Positions 23,072-34,352 of a DNA stretch of 64,000 nt are shown here, piece by piece (position 1 is the first letter of the stretch; each line of letters begins with the position of its first letter). The DNA comes from Bacteroidota bacterium (GTDB lineage Bacteria > Bacteroidota > Bacteroidia > AKYH767-A > OLB10): contig JADKJB010000032.1 in the NCBI GenBank assembly GCA_016722525.1, forward strand, positions 124,001 to 188,000, given 5' to 3'. Below the pieces are notes generated by a model, which saw only the letters and a list, made by a program, of their open reading frames with translations, was not told the origin of the DNA and did not search any database. A program made the translations under genes and the position numbers.

Positions 23072-25742
23072 ATGCTAAAAAACGGACTTCTACTTCTCGC
23101 TGTCAACTTTCTGTTGACAATTGCCTCAGCTCAGGAAATTGAGTGGCAGAATACGATTGGGGGAAGTGGTTATGAAGAGCTGCGTTCCATCCAGCAAACT
23201 TCAGATGGAGGATACATCCTGGCTGGATGGTCTGGTTCAAATATTTCGGGAGATAAAACAGAAAACAGCAATGGAGGAGTAGATTTCTGGATCATAAAAA
23301 CCGATAGCTTGGGAACTTTAGAGTGGCAGAATACCATTGGGGGAGTGATACGGATTATCTTTTTTCGTTGCATCACACAACAGATGGAGGGTACATTCTG
23401 GGCGGAATATCACAATCAAACATTTCGGGTGATAAAACAGAAAACTGCATTGGTGATTGGGATTACTGGATAGTAAAAACAGATAGCATCGGAAATATAC
23501 AATGGCAGAATACCATTGGGGGGAGTAGTGATGACGAACTAAATACTATACAACAAACAATGGATGGAGGATACATCCTGGGTGGATGGTCCAATTCAAG
23601 CATTTCCGGGTGATAAAACAGAAAACAGTAATGGACTAGATGATTATTGGATAGTAAAAACAGATAGTTTGGGAACTATAGAGTGGCAGAATACCATTGG
23701 GGGGAATTCAGATGATCGTTTTTATTCCTTGCAACAAACCAAAGACGGTGGATACATCCTGGGCGGAAGGTCCGTTTCAAACATTTCGGGTGATAAAACA
23801 GAAAACAGCATGGGTAATTCAGATTATTGGATCGTAAAAACAGATAACCTGGGAACTATAGAGTGGCAAAACACCATTGGGGGAGTGGTAATGATGAGTT
23901 TACTTCTATACAACAAACCGCAGATGAGGGATACATCTTGGGCGGATATTCCAATTCAAATATTTCGGGCGATAAAACAGAGAATGGCATTGGTGACGCC
24001 GATTATTGGATCGTAAAACAGATAGTCTGGGAACTTTACTGGCAAAATACTATTGGAGGAAGTGAAGGGGATTATTTAGAATGTGTGATCCAATCTACTG
24101 ATGGGGGATACATTCTGGGCGGATGGTCTCATTCAAACATTTCGGGTGATAAAACAGAAAACAGCAATGGAGGATATGATTATTGGATTATAAAAGCAGA
24201 TAGTCTGGGAGATATTCAATGGCAGAATACCATTGGGGGGAACGAAGTTGATCGACTTTATTCCTTGCAACAAACCACAGACGGTGGATTTATACTAGGT
24301 GGAATGTCCGATTCAAACATTTCCGGCGATAAAACGGAAAATTCTATTGGTAGCTCTGATTATTGGATCGTAAAAATCACTGAAAACTACAACCTAATCC
24401 ACGGTAAAACCTTCGCCGATTTAAACTCCAACCAAACTCAAGAACCCACAGACCCAGCAATTCCGTACCTAAAAATTAATGAAAGCAACACCAACCGCTT
24501 CGCATTTTCGCAATCTAACGGATTTTATAGTTTATCAGTACTCGATTCCGGAAATTTTGAAATCACCCCGGAATTTGTTAATTTATTCAACCCAACTCCA
24601 TTGCTTCACACAGGCTATTTCACATCTATTAACCAAATCGATTCTCTAAACGATTTCGCATTTCAACCAACATCAATTTTCAACGATTTATGTTTAGCCA
24701 TCACTCCAACAGGTCCATTCAGATCTGGTTTTAATGCTAGTTATAGTTTAAATTATTCCAACCAAGGAACTACAACTCTCATCCCAACAATAGTTTTCTA
24801 TCCCGATACCAATGTAAGTTTTGTTTCGGCAAGCATAACACCAACTATGGTCACACCTGATTCAGTTGTTTTTGTTTTGGGAACGTTAACACCCTTTCAA
24901 TCCGGACAAATATTCATCACCGTTAGTGTCAATTTAGGATTGCCTATAGGAACACTCATCAACTCCGGAGCATTGATTCTACCTATAGCCAACGATGCCA
25001 ATCCCGGATGTAATTCGAGTTACTGGGAAGTTTTTACAACGGGGTCGCTTGATCCAAATGATATTTTGGTGAATAGAAGTTTCTTATATGATTATGAGAT
25101 GCCGGCGCCTCCGGATTTGGAATACATCATTCGCTTTCAAAACACCGGGAATGATACTGCTTTTACTGTCAAAATTCTAAATCCACTGGATACCATCCGA
25201 CTTGATTTAAGCACACTCGATATTGTTTCCACTTCACACGATGCAGATGTACGGTTTGTGTACCACGAACGCAACCTGGAGTTTGTGATGAATACTATTT
25301 TACTTCCCGATAGCAACACGAACGAGCCCAAAGTCATGGATTTGTTCGCTATCGCATCAAACCTAAAACTACAGTTGCAGTCGGTGATTCCATTCAAAAC
25401 TTCGCGGCTATTTATTTTGATTTTAATTCGCCTGTGATTACTAACACGGCAGTGACTCATATCATTCTCCCAACCGGATTGCAATTAACCACTAACCATT
25501 CGCATCCCACTATTTTTCCGAACCCAGTTAACAAGGAACTTACCATTCAATTCAATAATGAACAAAGTCAAAAAGTAACCATTCAACTCTACAACATCTA
25601 TGGACAAAAAGTTCGGGATCTTTATTCAGGAACAATTGAATCAGAACATGCCATCAAAAAATTTGATGTTAGCGACTTGAGCCAGGGTGTTTATTTTATT
25701 CAGTTTAATTCCGGTAGGGGTAGCATACTAGTAAAAATGTAA
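23072..25742 (+). CDS. T9SS cargo protein with seven 60-residue repeats (frameshifted)
   Basis: The start ATG at 23072 gives a signal peptide (LLLLAVNFLLTIASAQ). Seven repeats of about 60 residues follow, each with WQNTIGG, a (T/S)DGGYILGG-like block, SNISGDKTEN, and DYWIVKTDSLG. After these come a carboxypeptidase-regulatory-like stretch (IHGKTFADLNSNQTQEPTDP), a DUF11-like beta domain, and a domain starting GSLDPNDILVN with YIIRFQNTGNDTAFTV that is typical of T9SS cargo. It ends with a type A sorting domain (PTIFPNPVNKELTIQF to GVYFIQFNSGRGSILVKM). It is therefore predicted to cross the outer membrane by type IX secretion and be surface-attached or released. Frameshifts occur in several repeats and near 25335, where one missing base hides SHGFVRYRIKPKTTVAVGDS. 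Confidence 0.86.
23144..24399 (+). repeat. Seven direct 180-bp repeats inside the T9SS gene
   Basis: The TGGCA(A/G)AA start of each unit falls at 23144, 23324, 23503, 23684, 23864, 24040 and 24220. Spacings are 180, 179, 181, 180, 176 and 180. 180 bp is exactly 60 codons, so the 179, 181 and 176 intervals mark indels. Confidence 0.9.
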
Positions 25743-25943
25743 TTTATTAGAGAGTAATTTTACAATTTTCTAAATATTACGGTTTTTTTTTATTTTCTAA
25801 GGTCAGATATCAGATATTCAAAATCTTTTCAGGCTTCATTGCATTAAATTCACCAGTATTGTTGATTGCCTCATATTATTTTTTAATTTTAAATTTGGAA
25901 ACCCAAATTTATATCCCTGATCATGCTTAAATAATTGAAAATC

Positions 25944-26447
25944 ATGAAATTAATTGGATTTTTTACTATGTTTTTGTTTATTATTTCATGCATGAGCAAT
26001 AAGCACAACGTCAAAAATGATGCAGTTTCCAAATCAAATCCTACTCCAGTTATTTCTGATACAACATCTTATTTTAACCTGTTAAATGCGACTTCAGAAC
26101 CTTGGGTGGCAGGTATCCGTGGAGGAGGGAGTGGAATCGAACACTCGTTCCAAATATTTATTATCAGCGATCAGAAGTTGATTTTTGAAAAGGTATGGAT
26201 GAAAGATAATGTATTTGAAGTTTTTGTATCGAAAAACCAGAATGCAATAACCAGTGATCCTGTTCAATACACCAAGAATGAAGTTATTACAGTTCGTGTT
26301 TCTGAATTTCAAAGAGTGAATGCTGAAAAAATACTGCCTCCGCTGCAATATGAGGGCGAAGCACTTATTGGATTTAAAGTAAATGGACAGCAAAAATATT
26401 TTATAGTTAAAGAAATCAAAAAACTTCCAACTCTGTACCGACAATAA
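25944..26447 (+). CDS. Hypothetical lipoprotein
   Basis: This 167-residue protein begins MKLIGFFTMFLFIISCMSNK, a lipoprotein signal with cysteine at about residue 16. The body is a single small domain with the segment WVAGIRGGGSGIEHSFQIFI and a basic C-terminus. No family is recognised. The ATG at 25944 is preferred to the TTG at 25935. It lies between the two T9SS cargo genes on the same strand, 23 bases before the second, so it may be co-transcribed with it. It is expected to be anchored in the inner or outer membrane. The gene is intact. Confidence 0.72.
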   Translation: MKLIGFFTMFLFIISCMSNKHNVKNDAVSKSNPTPVISDTTSYFNLLNATSEPWVAGIRGGGSGIEHSFQIFIISDQKLIFEKVWMKDNVFEVFVSKNQNAITSDPVQYTKNEVITVRVSEFQRVNAEKILPPLQYEGEALIGFKVNGQQKYFIVKEIKKLPTLYRQ

Positions 26448-26470
26448 TTAATCACTTAAATAGAATTAAA

Positions 26471-29067
26471 ATGAAAAATTTCACAAAGTTTACGCTGGTA
26501 ATTTTTATACTAATGCTCAGCCATAGCATTAGTGCTCAAGAATGGATCACTTCCATTAAATCAGAAAATCCTACCTTCTTTGAAATTCAATCTGCCTTCA
26601 ATAATTATTGGGAGGGAAAAATTCCTGAAAAAGGTAGTGGTTACAAACAATTCAGAAGATGGGAATGGTTTTGGAAACAAAGAGTTGGAGCAGCTGGAGT
26701 ATTTCCACCGTCAGATATCCTGATGACTGAATGGATGAAATATAATGATAAGCATGGGGATGCAACTAACGAGAGAAATTCAGTCGCCGCCAATTGGTCA
26801 TTTTACGGACCGTCAAGCAGTATTGGCGGATACAGAGGCTTAGGGAGAATTAATTGTATGGCATTCCATCCTACCAATGCAAATACTATTTGGGTTGGAA
26901 CCGCCGCAGGAGGAATTTGGAAATCAACCAATGGCGGAACATCCTGGTCGACTAATTCAGATTATTTACCCGTTTTAGGTGTCAGCGATATTGCAATTTC
27001 TAACTCTAATCCAAACATTATGTATATCGCCACAGGTGATGGTGAAGCTGCTTTTAGTTTACAGAATGGATATGGTGATACCAAAAGTGTTGGAATTTTA
27101 AAATCAACAGATGGAGGAAATACTTGGAACACCACAGGATTGAACTGGAGTGTTACTTCACAAAAACTAATCCGTAGATTATTGATAGATCCATCAAACA
27201 ATAATATACTTATAGCTGCAACTTCCGACGGTATTTACCGAACCACAAATGGCGGATCTTCGTGGAGCAATCAACAATCCGGTTGGTTTATGGATCTTGA
27301 GTTTAAACCAGGTGACCTAATACCATATATGGAACTACGTTTACTCCACAATCTACTAATGCTCAAATTTATGCATCTTATAACGGTGGTGTTTCCTGGA
27401 ATCAAGTTACTTTTTTCTTTGATTATAATCGGATTAACCTGGCCGTTTCTGACGCTTGGCCTGATTTGGTTGATGCATTGTGTTCTAATGCGCAAGGAGG
27501 ACTGGGAGGGTTGTGGTATTCCACTAACAGTGGACAATCATTTAGTCAGTATTTTTTTGGTACTTGCAGTAATAATTTATTGCATAATTCCTTCAATGCA
27601 TCCGGATGTGGAGGGCAGGGAAACTATGATCTTTCTTATGCGATAAATCCTAGCAATGATTCAGAGATTTGGATTGGAGGAGTAAATACGTGGAGATCTA
27701 CTGATGCAGGAAATTCATTTTATCTAAATAATATTTGGAATGTTTCTCAAACGAATACAGTTCCTGAAGTACATGCCGACAAACATCTGATCGCATTTCA
27801 CCCTCTAAATAATAGCCTGGTTTATGAATGTAACGATGGTGGTTTATATGTTACTAATAACGGTGGTTCTACATGGACCGACAAATCAAATGGTTTAGGA
27901 ATTTCTCAAATTTATCGTATCGGCGCAACCTCTTCAGCGCCCAATAATGTAATTTGTGGATTACAGGATAATGGATCCAAGGAATTATACAATGGAACAT
28001 GGTATGAAGCAACAGGTGGTGATGGTATGGAATGTATTATAAATCCTTCAAATTCCAATATTGAATATGGATCTTATTCATCAGTGTAATTTTTAAAACA
28101 ACAGATGCCTGGAATACTCAATCTACCATTGTGAATTCAGGAGGCTCAGGGGCCAGATGAGAGTGGCGAATGGGTAACACCATATGTGATGCATCCAACC
28201 GATCCTAATACACTTGTTATGGGAAAATCTCAAATTTATTTCACAACTAATGGTGGCTCATCATGGAGTCAGATGGGAAATATTTCCGGAGCTAATTCAA
28301 AATTTATTGCCATCGCCATTGCACCCTCTGATCCTCAAACATTATATGCTGCAACTGCTCATGAATTTTTTGTAACAAGTAATGGTGGAAATTCCTGGAA
28401 TCTGGCCGCAACTTCGACTGATGCTATAACATACATAGCTGTTTCGCCTAATAACCCTCAGCAGGTCTGGGTAACGAACAGCGGATATACGTCGGGTGAA
28501 AAAGTGTACACTACTAATGATGGTGGAAACAATTGGGTTAATTTTTCAGGTTCTTTACCAAATATCCCTGTTAATTGTATAGTATTTCAGAATGGGTCAA
28601 ATGATGGACTCTATATTGGCACCGATCTGGGTGTGTTTTATCGTGATAATAACATGAACGACTGGATTCAGTATAATAATGGTTTACCTAATGTTATAGT
28701 TAATGAGCTTGAAATCTCTTACAACAATAATAAATTATGGGCAGCAACATTTGGACGTGGTTTGTGGAGATCTGATTTGTATAATTCGGTAGGTGTTGAA
28801 GAAAATGAAGTTTATAATAATTTTATCATATCACCAAACCCAACTAAAGACGTAATTAGCATTCAGGGCGAATTAAAGTTTGCAAAATCCGTTAAAATTA
28901 ATTTAACAAATACCATTGGCCAAACCGTTTTGTCTAAAGAAATTAAAGCAGAAAATAATTTTGTCAATGAACAATTGGACCTGAAATTTCTTAATAATGG
29001 TTTCTATTTCTTGAATATAGATTCCGAAAATTCACGTCACACATACAAAGTTCAGAAGCTGGATTAA
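26471..29067 (+). CDS. T9SS cargo with sialidase/sortilin-like Asp-box propeller (frameshifted)
   Basis: The signal peptide is MKNFTKFTLVIFILMLSHS...SAQ. The body holds many Asp-box-type motifs (STNGGTSWS, STDGGNTWN, TTNGGSSWS, TNNGGSTWT, STDAGNSF), as in BNR/VPS10-like beta-propellers. A C-terminal type A sorting domain follows (NNFIISPNPTKDVISIQG to GFYFLNIDSENSRHTYKVQKLD). The product is predicted to be secreted through T9SS; propellers of this kind often bind proteins or glycans, but the substrate is unknown. Repairs are needed near 27317 (one C missing in GACC-TAA, restoring DPNTIYGTTFTP), near 28086, and near 28158 (GGSGGPDESGEW). The reconstructed length is about 865 residues. A perfect terminator follows. 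Confidence 0.84.
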
Positions 29068-29090
29068 TGTAACTATTGTGTTACTTCATT

Positions 29091-29130
29091 AAAAAACAAA
29101 AACCGCTGGAATAAGCGGTTTTTGTTTTTT
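29091..29130 (+). terminator. Strong terminator after the T9SS propeller gene
   Basis: This is a 17-bp perfect stem (AAAAAACAAAAACCGCT / AGCGGTTTTTGTTTTTT) with loop GGAATA and T/A-rich flanks on both sides, so it could act in both directions for the converging genes. Confidence 0.9.
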
Positions 29131-29151
29131 ATAGTTATATTTCGTAGAAAT

Positions 29152-29280
29152 TTCATCATTATAGATTCATCATTATAGATTCATCATTATAGATTCATCA
29201 TTATAGATTCATCATTATAGATTCTACATTATAGATTCTACATTATAGGTTCTACATTATAGATTCTATATTCTATATTC
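29152..29280 (+). repeat. 14-bp tandem array, TTCATCATTATAGA then TTCTACATTATAGA
   Basis: There are about nine 14-bp units: five TTCATCATTATAGA, then three of the TTCTACATTATAG(A/G) type, then a degenerate TTCTATATTCTATA. The array is non-coding, in the 3' intergenic space between convergent genes. Confidence 0.95.
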
Positions 29281-29285
29281 CCGTT

Positions 29286-30546
29286 TTACGTCTTCTGCTT
29301 CTTTTTTTTCGCTGCAGGAAACAACACATTATTTAAAATTAATCGGTAGCCCGGCGAGTTGGGGTGGAGGTTGAGATCGGTGGGAGGATCGCCTACCATG
29401 TGCTGATAATCCTCAGGATCGTGGCCGCCATAAAAAGTCCATGTTCCTTTACCAAATTCACCATGAATATATTTAGCTTCATTAACAGCTTTGTTTTCAC
29501 CCATTACGAGCACACCGGGCTTAATTAATTCTTTATTGAAGCCGGTCGACTGTCCCATAAAACCAAAAATAACCTGTTCATGATCTTGACATAACATGGT
29601 TGGAACGACATCCCATTTTGCTGAGAAATCGAAGAGAGTGAAGAAGTCCTGATCGCGTGGTAAACGATTGGATTGTTTGCGATCAATGTTTGAGAACTCA
29701 TATTCCATCGGGTTGGTGCTCAACTTAAAATTTTGAAAAGCAAAAGTTTTGCTGTAGTCAAGTTTAGAATTGTAGTCAGGAGTAGTGCCATCACCATCAA
29801 ACATAGCTTCACAAATATCGATTCCTTCTGCAGCGAGAGCAATATCATAGGAATCGGTACCCGAACACATAGTAAACAGAAATCCTCCACCTGCTGTGAA
29901 GTCACGGATTTTTTTTGCAACGGCAAGCTTGAGTTGTGAAACTTTATTAAAACCGAGACTTTTAGCCATTGATTCCATGCTTCTCACCTGCTCCTGATAC
30001 CAGGGAGCGCTTCGGTACATAGCATAAAATTTTCCATACTGTCCGGTGAAATCTTCATGATGTAAATGGAGCCAATCATAAAGCGGAAGTTTACCTTGAA
30101 TTATTTCTTCATCATAAATTATCTCATAAGGAATTTCTGCATAGGTGAGTGCCAATGTAACAGCATCATCCCAGGGCAACTTGTTTTTTGGAGAATAAAC
30201 CGCCATTTTAGGAGCCTTTTCCAATTTCACTATCTCCATGTTTACCTCCGGATCGGCAATTTCCTGGCGGATTTGTGCAGCTTGCGCATCAGCAATAACT
30301 TTAAAAGAAACTCCTCTGATATTGCATTCTTTTTCCAGGGATCCGGAATATAAAAAAAGAAAACTACCACCTTGATAATTCAGCAACCATTCAAGAGTAC
30401 CTCCCTGGCGCGATAGTTCCCAGTAAGCTATTCCATAGGCTTTAAGATGATTTTTTGAGTTTCATCCATAGGAATGAGCACGTAGGAAGCAAAACTTGAA
30501 AAAGTCCCACAAATCAAAAACAACAGAATACTTATTTTTTTGAGCA
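29286..30546 (-). CDS. Conserved Bacteroidota protein, often labelled asparagine synthetase B (frameshifted)
   Basis: Reconstruction from the ATG at 30546 gives a signal peptide (LLFLICGTFSSFAS), then YVLIPMDETQ. Adding one A to the A6 run near 30450 continues as KNHLKAYGIAYWELSRQGG and joins the long ORF at LNYQGGSFLFL. The blocks MDxxQKNHLKAYGIAYW and WLLNYxGGSF are what I remember of a roughly 420-residue phylum-specific family that databases often call asparagine synthetase B. The protein has no N-terminal catalytic Cys and no SGGxDS ATP-pyrophosphatase loop, unlike the true AsnB at 55067, so that name looks wrong. The motifs GGGFLFTMCSGTDSYD and FYGGHDPEDYQH suggest a class I amidotransferase/ThuA-like fold. 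Function unknown; export is inferred from the signal peptide. Confidence 0.72.
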
Positions 30547-30553
30547 TCAATTT

Positions 30554-32077
30554 TTAGAAAGGTGGCTCATCTTCCATATCGTTAATACGAGACCTGCGAG
30601 TCACCCTTTCAGAATCGGTATTTCGGGAAATTGCAGGTAGCGAATCGTCTGCAAATTCATAAGAGTCGAGATCTGTAAATTTGGTAAGATGGCCGATGAA
30701 TTTTAGTGAAATGGTTTTTAAGGCTCCGTTTCTGTTCTTAGCAACGTTAACTTCAGCAATTCCTTGTGTTGATTGCGCATTTTCATCCTCACTCAACCCA
30801 TAATATTCAGGGCGGTAAATAAACATTACCATATCCGCATCTTGCTCAATAGCTCCAGATTCACGTAAATCGGATAGTTGGGGTCGCTTCGTACTTCCAC
30901 GTGTTTCAACAGCACGACTCAACTGCGAAAGGGCAATAATAGGTACTCCCAATTCTTTTGCAATTGCTTTCAACGAACGGGAAATGGTACTGATTTCTTG
31001 TTCACGATTACCATTTTTATTATCGTTGCCTGCAACCATGAGCTGGAGGTAATCGATAATTATCATTTCCACTTTTTCTCGGCTACCAATCTTCTGCACT
31101 TTGCTCTTAATTCAAAAATAGATAGGGAAGGAGTATCATCAATGTAGAGTGGTGCTTCAGTGAGAGGTTTAATTTTAGCGTTTAATTGTTCCCACTCGTG
31201 ATTTGCCAACTGACCTTTACGGATTTTTTCAGAAGTGATTTCAGTTTCGCTGGAAATTAAACGATTTACTAATTGTACCGAAGACATCTCCAGAGAGAAG
31301 AAAGCAATTGGTTTTTTAAATTGCACTGCTGCATTGCGAGCCATGGACAGAACAAATGCAGTTTTTCCCATACCCGGCCTGGCGGCAATAATAATAAGAT
31401 CTGATTTTTGCCATCCAGCAGTTACACGATCAAGTTCAGTAAACCCACTTGGAACACCGGTGATGCCAGAAGTTTGATTGCTGGCAACTTCAATTTCTTT
31501 TATCGCTTTTGAAATAAGCGATTGCATATCCTCAAAGTTTCTCCTGATATTTCCTTCAGCTATTTCAAAAGATTTTTTCGGCCCGGTCGAGGAGGTTCAA
31601 AACATCCATGTTATCCTCATAGGCATCTTTGATGGTTTCGCCTGATATTCTAATCAATTCTCTTTGAATGTGCTTTTGGAGAATAATCCGCGCATGATAT
31701 TCGATATTAGCGGCGGATGCAATTCGACTGGTTAATTGAGTAATGTAATAGGCTCCACCAACAATTTCCAGTTCGCCACTTTTTTTAAGTGCGTGTGTTA
31801 CTGTTAAAATGTCAATGGGCTCGGCTTTATGAAAAAGATAATGAATGGCAGCAAAAATTTTCTGATGTGCATCTTTATAAAAGCATTCAGGGCGAAGCAC
31901 ATCAATTACAGCTGATAAGGCATCCTTTTCCAGCATTAATGCTCCCAAAACGGCTTCTTCAATATCGATAGCCTGTGGAGGAAGTTTTCCTAGTTGATGG
32001 GATAAGCTATTGGATGCTATATTTTTAACCAAAGATTTTCGTTTAGATGCACCTTGGCTTTCTTTATTCTCAATCAT
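30554..32077 (-). CDS. dnaB: Replicative DNA helicase DnaB (frameshifted)
   Basis: DnaB is the hexameric helicase that unwinds DNA at the replication fork. The N-terminal domain starts PPQAIDIEEAVLGALML and includes AEPIDILTVTHAL. The RecA-like domain has Walker A AARPGMGKTAFVLSMARN, IAFFSLEMS, Walker B IIIDYLQLM, and SQLSRAVETRGSTKRP with LRESGAIEQDADMV. The span encodes about 508 residues, the normal size. Breaks fall at about 31565-31585 (A/T run in GCCGAAAAAATC) and at the T5 run 31073-31077, where adding one base restores RRLVAEKKVEMIIIDYLQL. Because DnaB is essential, these are almost certainly sequence errors. Confidence 0.96.
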
Positions 32078-32081
32078 ATTA

Positions 32082-32089
32082 CAAAATTA
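32082..32089 (-). promoter_or_regulatory. TAATTTTG -7-like element four bases before the dnaB start
   Basis: TAATTTTG matches TAnnTTTG and lies 4 bases before the assigned dnaB ATG. If real, transcription would begin at or next to the start codon, giving a leaderless or very short leader mRNA. No -33 TTTG was found at the right distance. Confidence 0.35.
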
Positions 32090-32187
32090 CTTATTCGTGG
32101 CAGGCAGGGCCGCCGGTAACAATAAAATAGTTTTCAACAAAAAATGTGGTAGTACTTTACTTGTTTATCAGATTAAAAAACTAGCAA

Positions 32188-33144
32188 TCAACCCTCTATA
32201 TAAACACCCATCGCACAAAATTTGTCGATCCGTTTTTCGACTCTCTGGGAGGGTTCTAATTCCAGGAGTTTAACCAACGATTTTTTTATCTCTGATTTGA
32301 CAGTTTGATACATTTTTTCGGGATTGGTATGGGCGCCACCCAGAGGCTCTTTAACAATGCCATCCACCAACTTCAAATCAAACATATCTGTTGCTGTTAA
32401 TTTTAAAGCATCAGCAGCTTTTTCCTTATTATCCCAATTTCTCCACAGAATAGATGAGCAGGATTCGGGAGATATCACAGAATACCAGGTGTTTTCGAGC
32501 ATTAAAACTTTATCGCCAATACCTATACCTAATGCTCCTCCTGAAGCGCCTTCGCCAATAATTATACAAATTACAGGAACCTTAAGAATAGACATTTCAA
32601 ACAAGTTTCTGGCGATGGCTTCACCCTGACCACGTTCTTCAGCTTCTAATCCGGGAAAAGCACCGGGAGTATCAATAAAAGTAACAATAGGTTTATTAAA
32701 TTTTTCAGCAAGCTTCATCATTCTCAGCGCTTTTCGATAGCCCTCTGGATTCGGCATGCCAAAATTTCGAAATTGACGCATTTTGGTATTGCTGCCTTTT
32801 TGCTGGCCAATAAACATAATAGTTTGTCCATCAACCATTCCAAACCCACCAATCATAGCCTTGTCATCCTTGACGTTTCTGTCACCAAAAATTTCGACAA
32901 AGGAATTATTAGTGATGTTTTTTATATAATCCAAGGTATATGGCCGGTCGGGATGACGGGAAAGCTGAACCTTTTGCCAGGGCGAAAGATCTCCATAAAC
33001 ATGCTTTTTGGTATCTTCAATTTTCTTTTCAATTTCTTCGATTAAACTTTTTACATCCACCTTTCCTTTTTCGGCAATCTGTTTGGCTTTTTCGAGCTGA
33101 TCATTTAATTCCTCTAACGGTTTTTCAAAATCCAAATAGTTCAT
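32188..33144 (-). CDS. accA: Acetyl-CoA carboxylase carboxyltransferase subunit alpha
   Basis: AccA, with AccD, transfers carboxyl groups from carboxybiotin to acetyl-CoA to make malonyl-CoA, the first step of fatty acid synthesis. The 318-residue length is standard. Conserved segments are SRHPDRPYTLDYI, FGDRNVKDDKAMIGGF, GMPNPEGYRKALRMMKLAEK, IVTFIDTPGAFPGLEAEERG, IGEGASGGALGIGIGDKV and YSVISPESCSSILWR. The N-terminal part is a basic coiled-coil helix (LEELNDQLEKAKQIAEKG). The gene is intact, divergent from ispE, and follows dnaB on the same strand with a 110-base gap. Confidence is high. Confidence 0.97.
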   Translation of the reverse strand: MNYLDFEKPLEELNDQLEKAKQIAEKGKVDVKSLIEEIEKKIEDTKKHVYGDLSPWQKVQLSRHPDRPYTLDYIKNITNNSFVEIFGDRNVKDDKAMIGGFGMVDGQTIMFIGQQKGSNTKMRQFRNFGMPNPEGYRKALRMMKLAEKFNKPIVTFIDTPGAFPGLEAEERGQGEAIARNLFEMSILKVPVICIIIGEGASGGALGIGIGDKVLMLENTWYSVISPESCSSILWRNWDNKEKAADALKLTATDMFDLKLVDGIVKEPLGGAHTNPEKMYQTVKSEIKKSLVKLLELEPSQRVEKRIDKFCAMGVYIEG

Positions 33145-33165
33145 ATCGTAAAATATAATGAATCA

Positions 33166-33173
33166 CAAATATA
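33166..33173 (-). promoter_or_regulatory. Candidate -7 element upstream of accA (TATATTTG)
   Basis: TATATTTG lies 21 bases before the accA ATG and matches TAnnTTTG. No well-placed -33 TTTG is seen, so support is partial. Confidence 0.4.
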
Positions 33174-33252
33174 TTAAGATAATTGCTTCCACTTCACTTT
33201 TGTACGAATTGCTGAATATAAATACTTATTTTCGCCTGAATTTTAATGCATT

Positions 33253-34137
33253 ATGATTAGTTTTCCAATAGCTAAAATCAATCTTGGACTCAAGGTGCTT
33301 CGCAAAAGAGCCGATGGATATCATGATATTGAAACAGTTTTTTATCCGGTTCCTTTATGCGATATTTTAGAAATAACTGAGAATGAGAATACTGTAATCC
33401 GTGAGGACGATTTTCAAAGACAGCTAATAGGTGAGAAGCATTTAATCTCTTTGGCAAGTGGAAAAAGGATATTTTTTCTTCTTCAGGACTAAAAGTCGAC
33501 AACGATCCTTTAAAAAATTTGTGTAAAAGCTTGTAAAATTTTTGATCAATATCATAAAATACCCTTTGATCTATCTATTCATTTGCATAAAATTATACCA
33601 ATGGGGGCCGGCCTGGGTGGAGGGTCATCGAATGCTGCTGAGGTTCTAAAATCACTTAATTGCTTAACAGGCTCCAAACTGAGTTCAGAAGAATTGCTAT
33701 CTATGGCTGCTGAATTAGGAAGTGACTGTTCTTTTTTTATACATAAGTTCCCCGCCTTTGCAGAAGGTAGAGGAGAGATTTTGAGTAAATTTGATTTGGA
33801 TCTTTCAAAATATTTTATGGTTCTTGTTAAACCTGACGTGCATGTTTCAACAGCTGCTGCTTTCAGCGGTATAATTGCCGGTAAAAATAACCACAATCTG
33901 AAAAATTGTTTATTGAAACCGATTCAACAGTGGCAGAATTGCCTTGTGAATGATTTTGAAGAAACAGTTGTTAGAAATTTCCCGGTCATCAGGGAAATAA
34001 AAGCCCGTTTATTGTCGTTAGGTGCTGTTTATGCTGCCATGAGTGGAAGCGGATCAACGGTTTATGGTTTGTTTGATTCTTTTCCGCCTTCAGCAGATCA
34101 CTTTAAGGATTGCAGTTATTTTTGCTTTAAAAAATAG
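33253..34137 (+). CDS. ispE: 4-diphosphocytidyl-2-C-methyl-D-erythritol kinase (frameshifted)
   Basis: IspE is a GHMP-family kinase that phosphorylates CDP-ME in the MEP isoprenoid pathway. The N-terminus FPIAKINLGLKVLRKRADGYHDIETVF is characteristic, with the K/N and DGYHD residues. The ATP-binding GHMP motif is IPMGAGLGGGSSNAAEVL, and the C-terminal motif is YAAMSGSGSTVYGLF. The frame breaks at about 33460-33485 and again in the A run near 33515. Repair yields DIFSSSGLKVDNDPLKNL then CVKACKIFDQYHK, giving about 295 residues, close to the family norm of roughly 270-300. It starts 109 bases from the divergent accA start. Confidence 0.93.
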
Positions 34138-34352
34138 AGGAGTCGTTTAGTTGCGCTGTTTTATTTCTTTGTTTTTGATACTTATTAAACTTCATTGATG
34201 ATTTAAAATCAATTAATTATGTGATATCTTTGAAAAAGTTTGTTACTACTTCCAGTGAATGGATCAATTCAATTTTGATAATCAAGATTTATTCCCGAAT
34301 TTTACCTCAATTCATTTATATTCAATTTTAGAAAGGATCATTTAATTTAAGC

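Noticed and set aside
29152..29280. Possible CRISPR-like array
   Set aside because: The units are contiguous 14-bp tandem repeats without spacers, and no cas genes are nearby.
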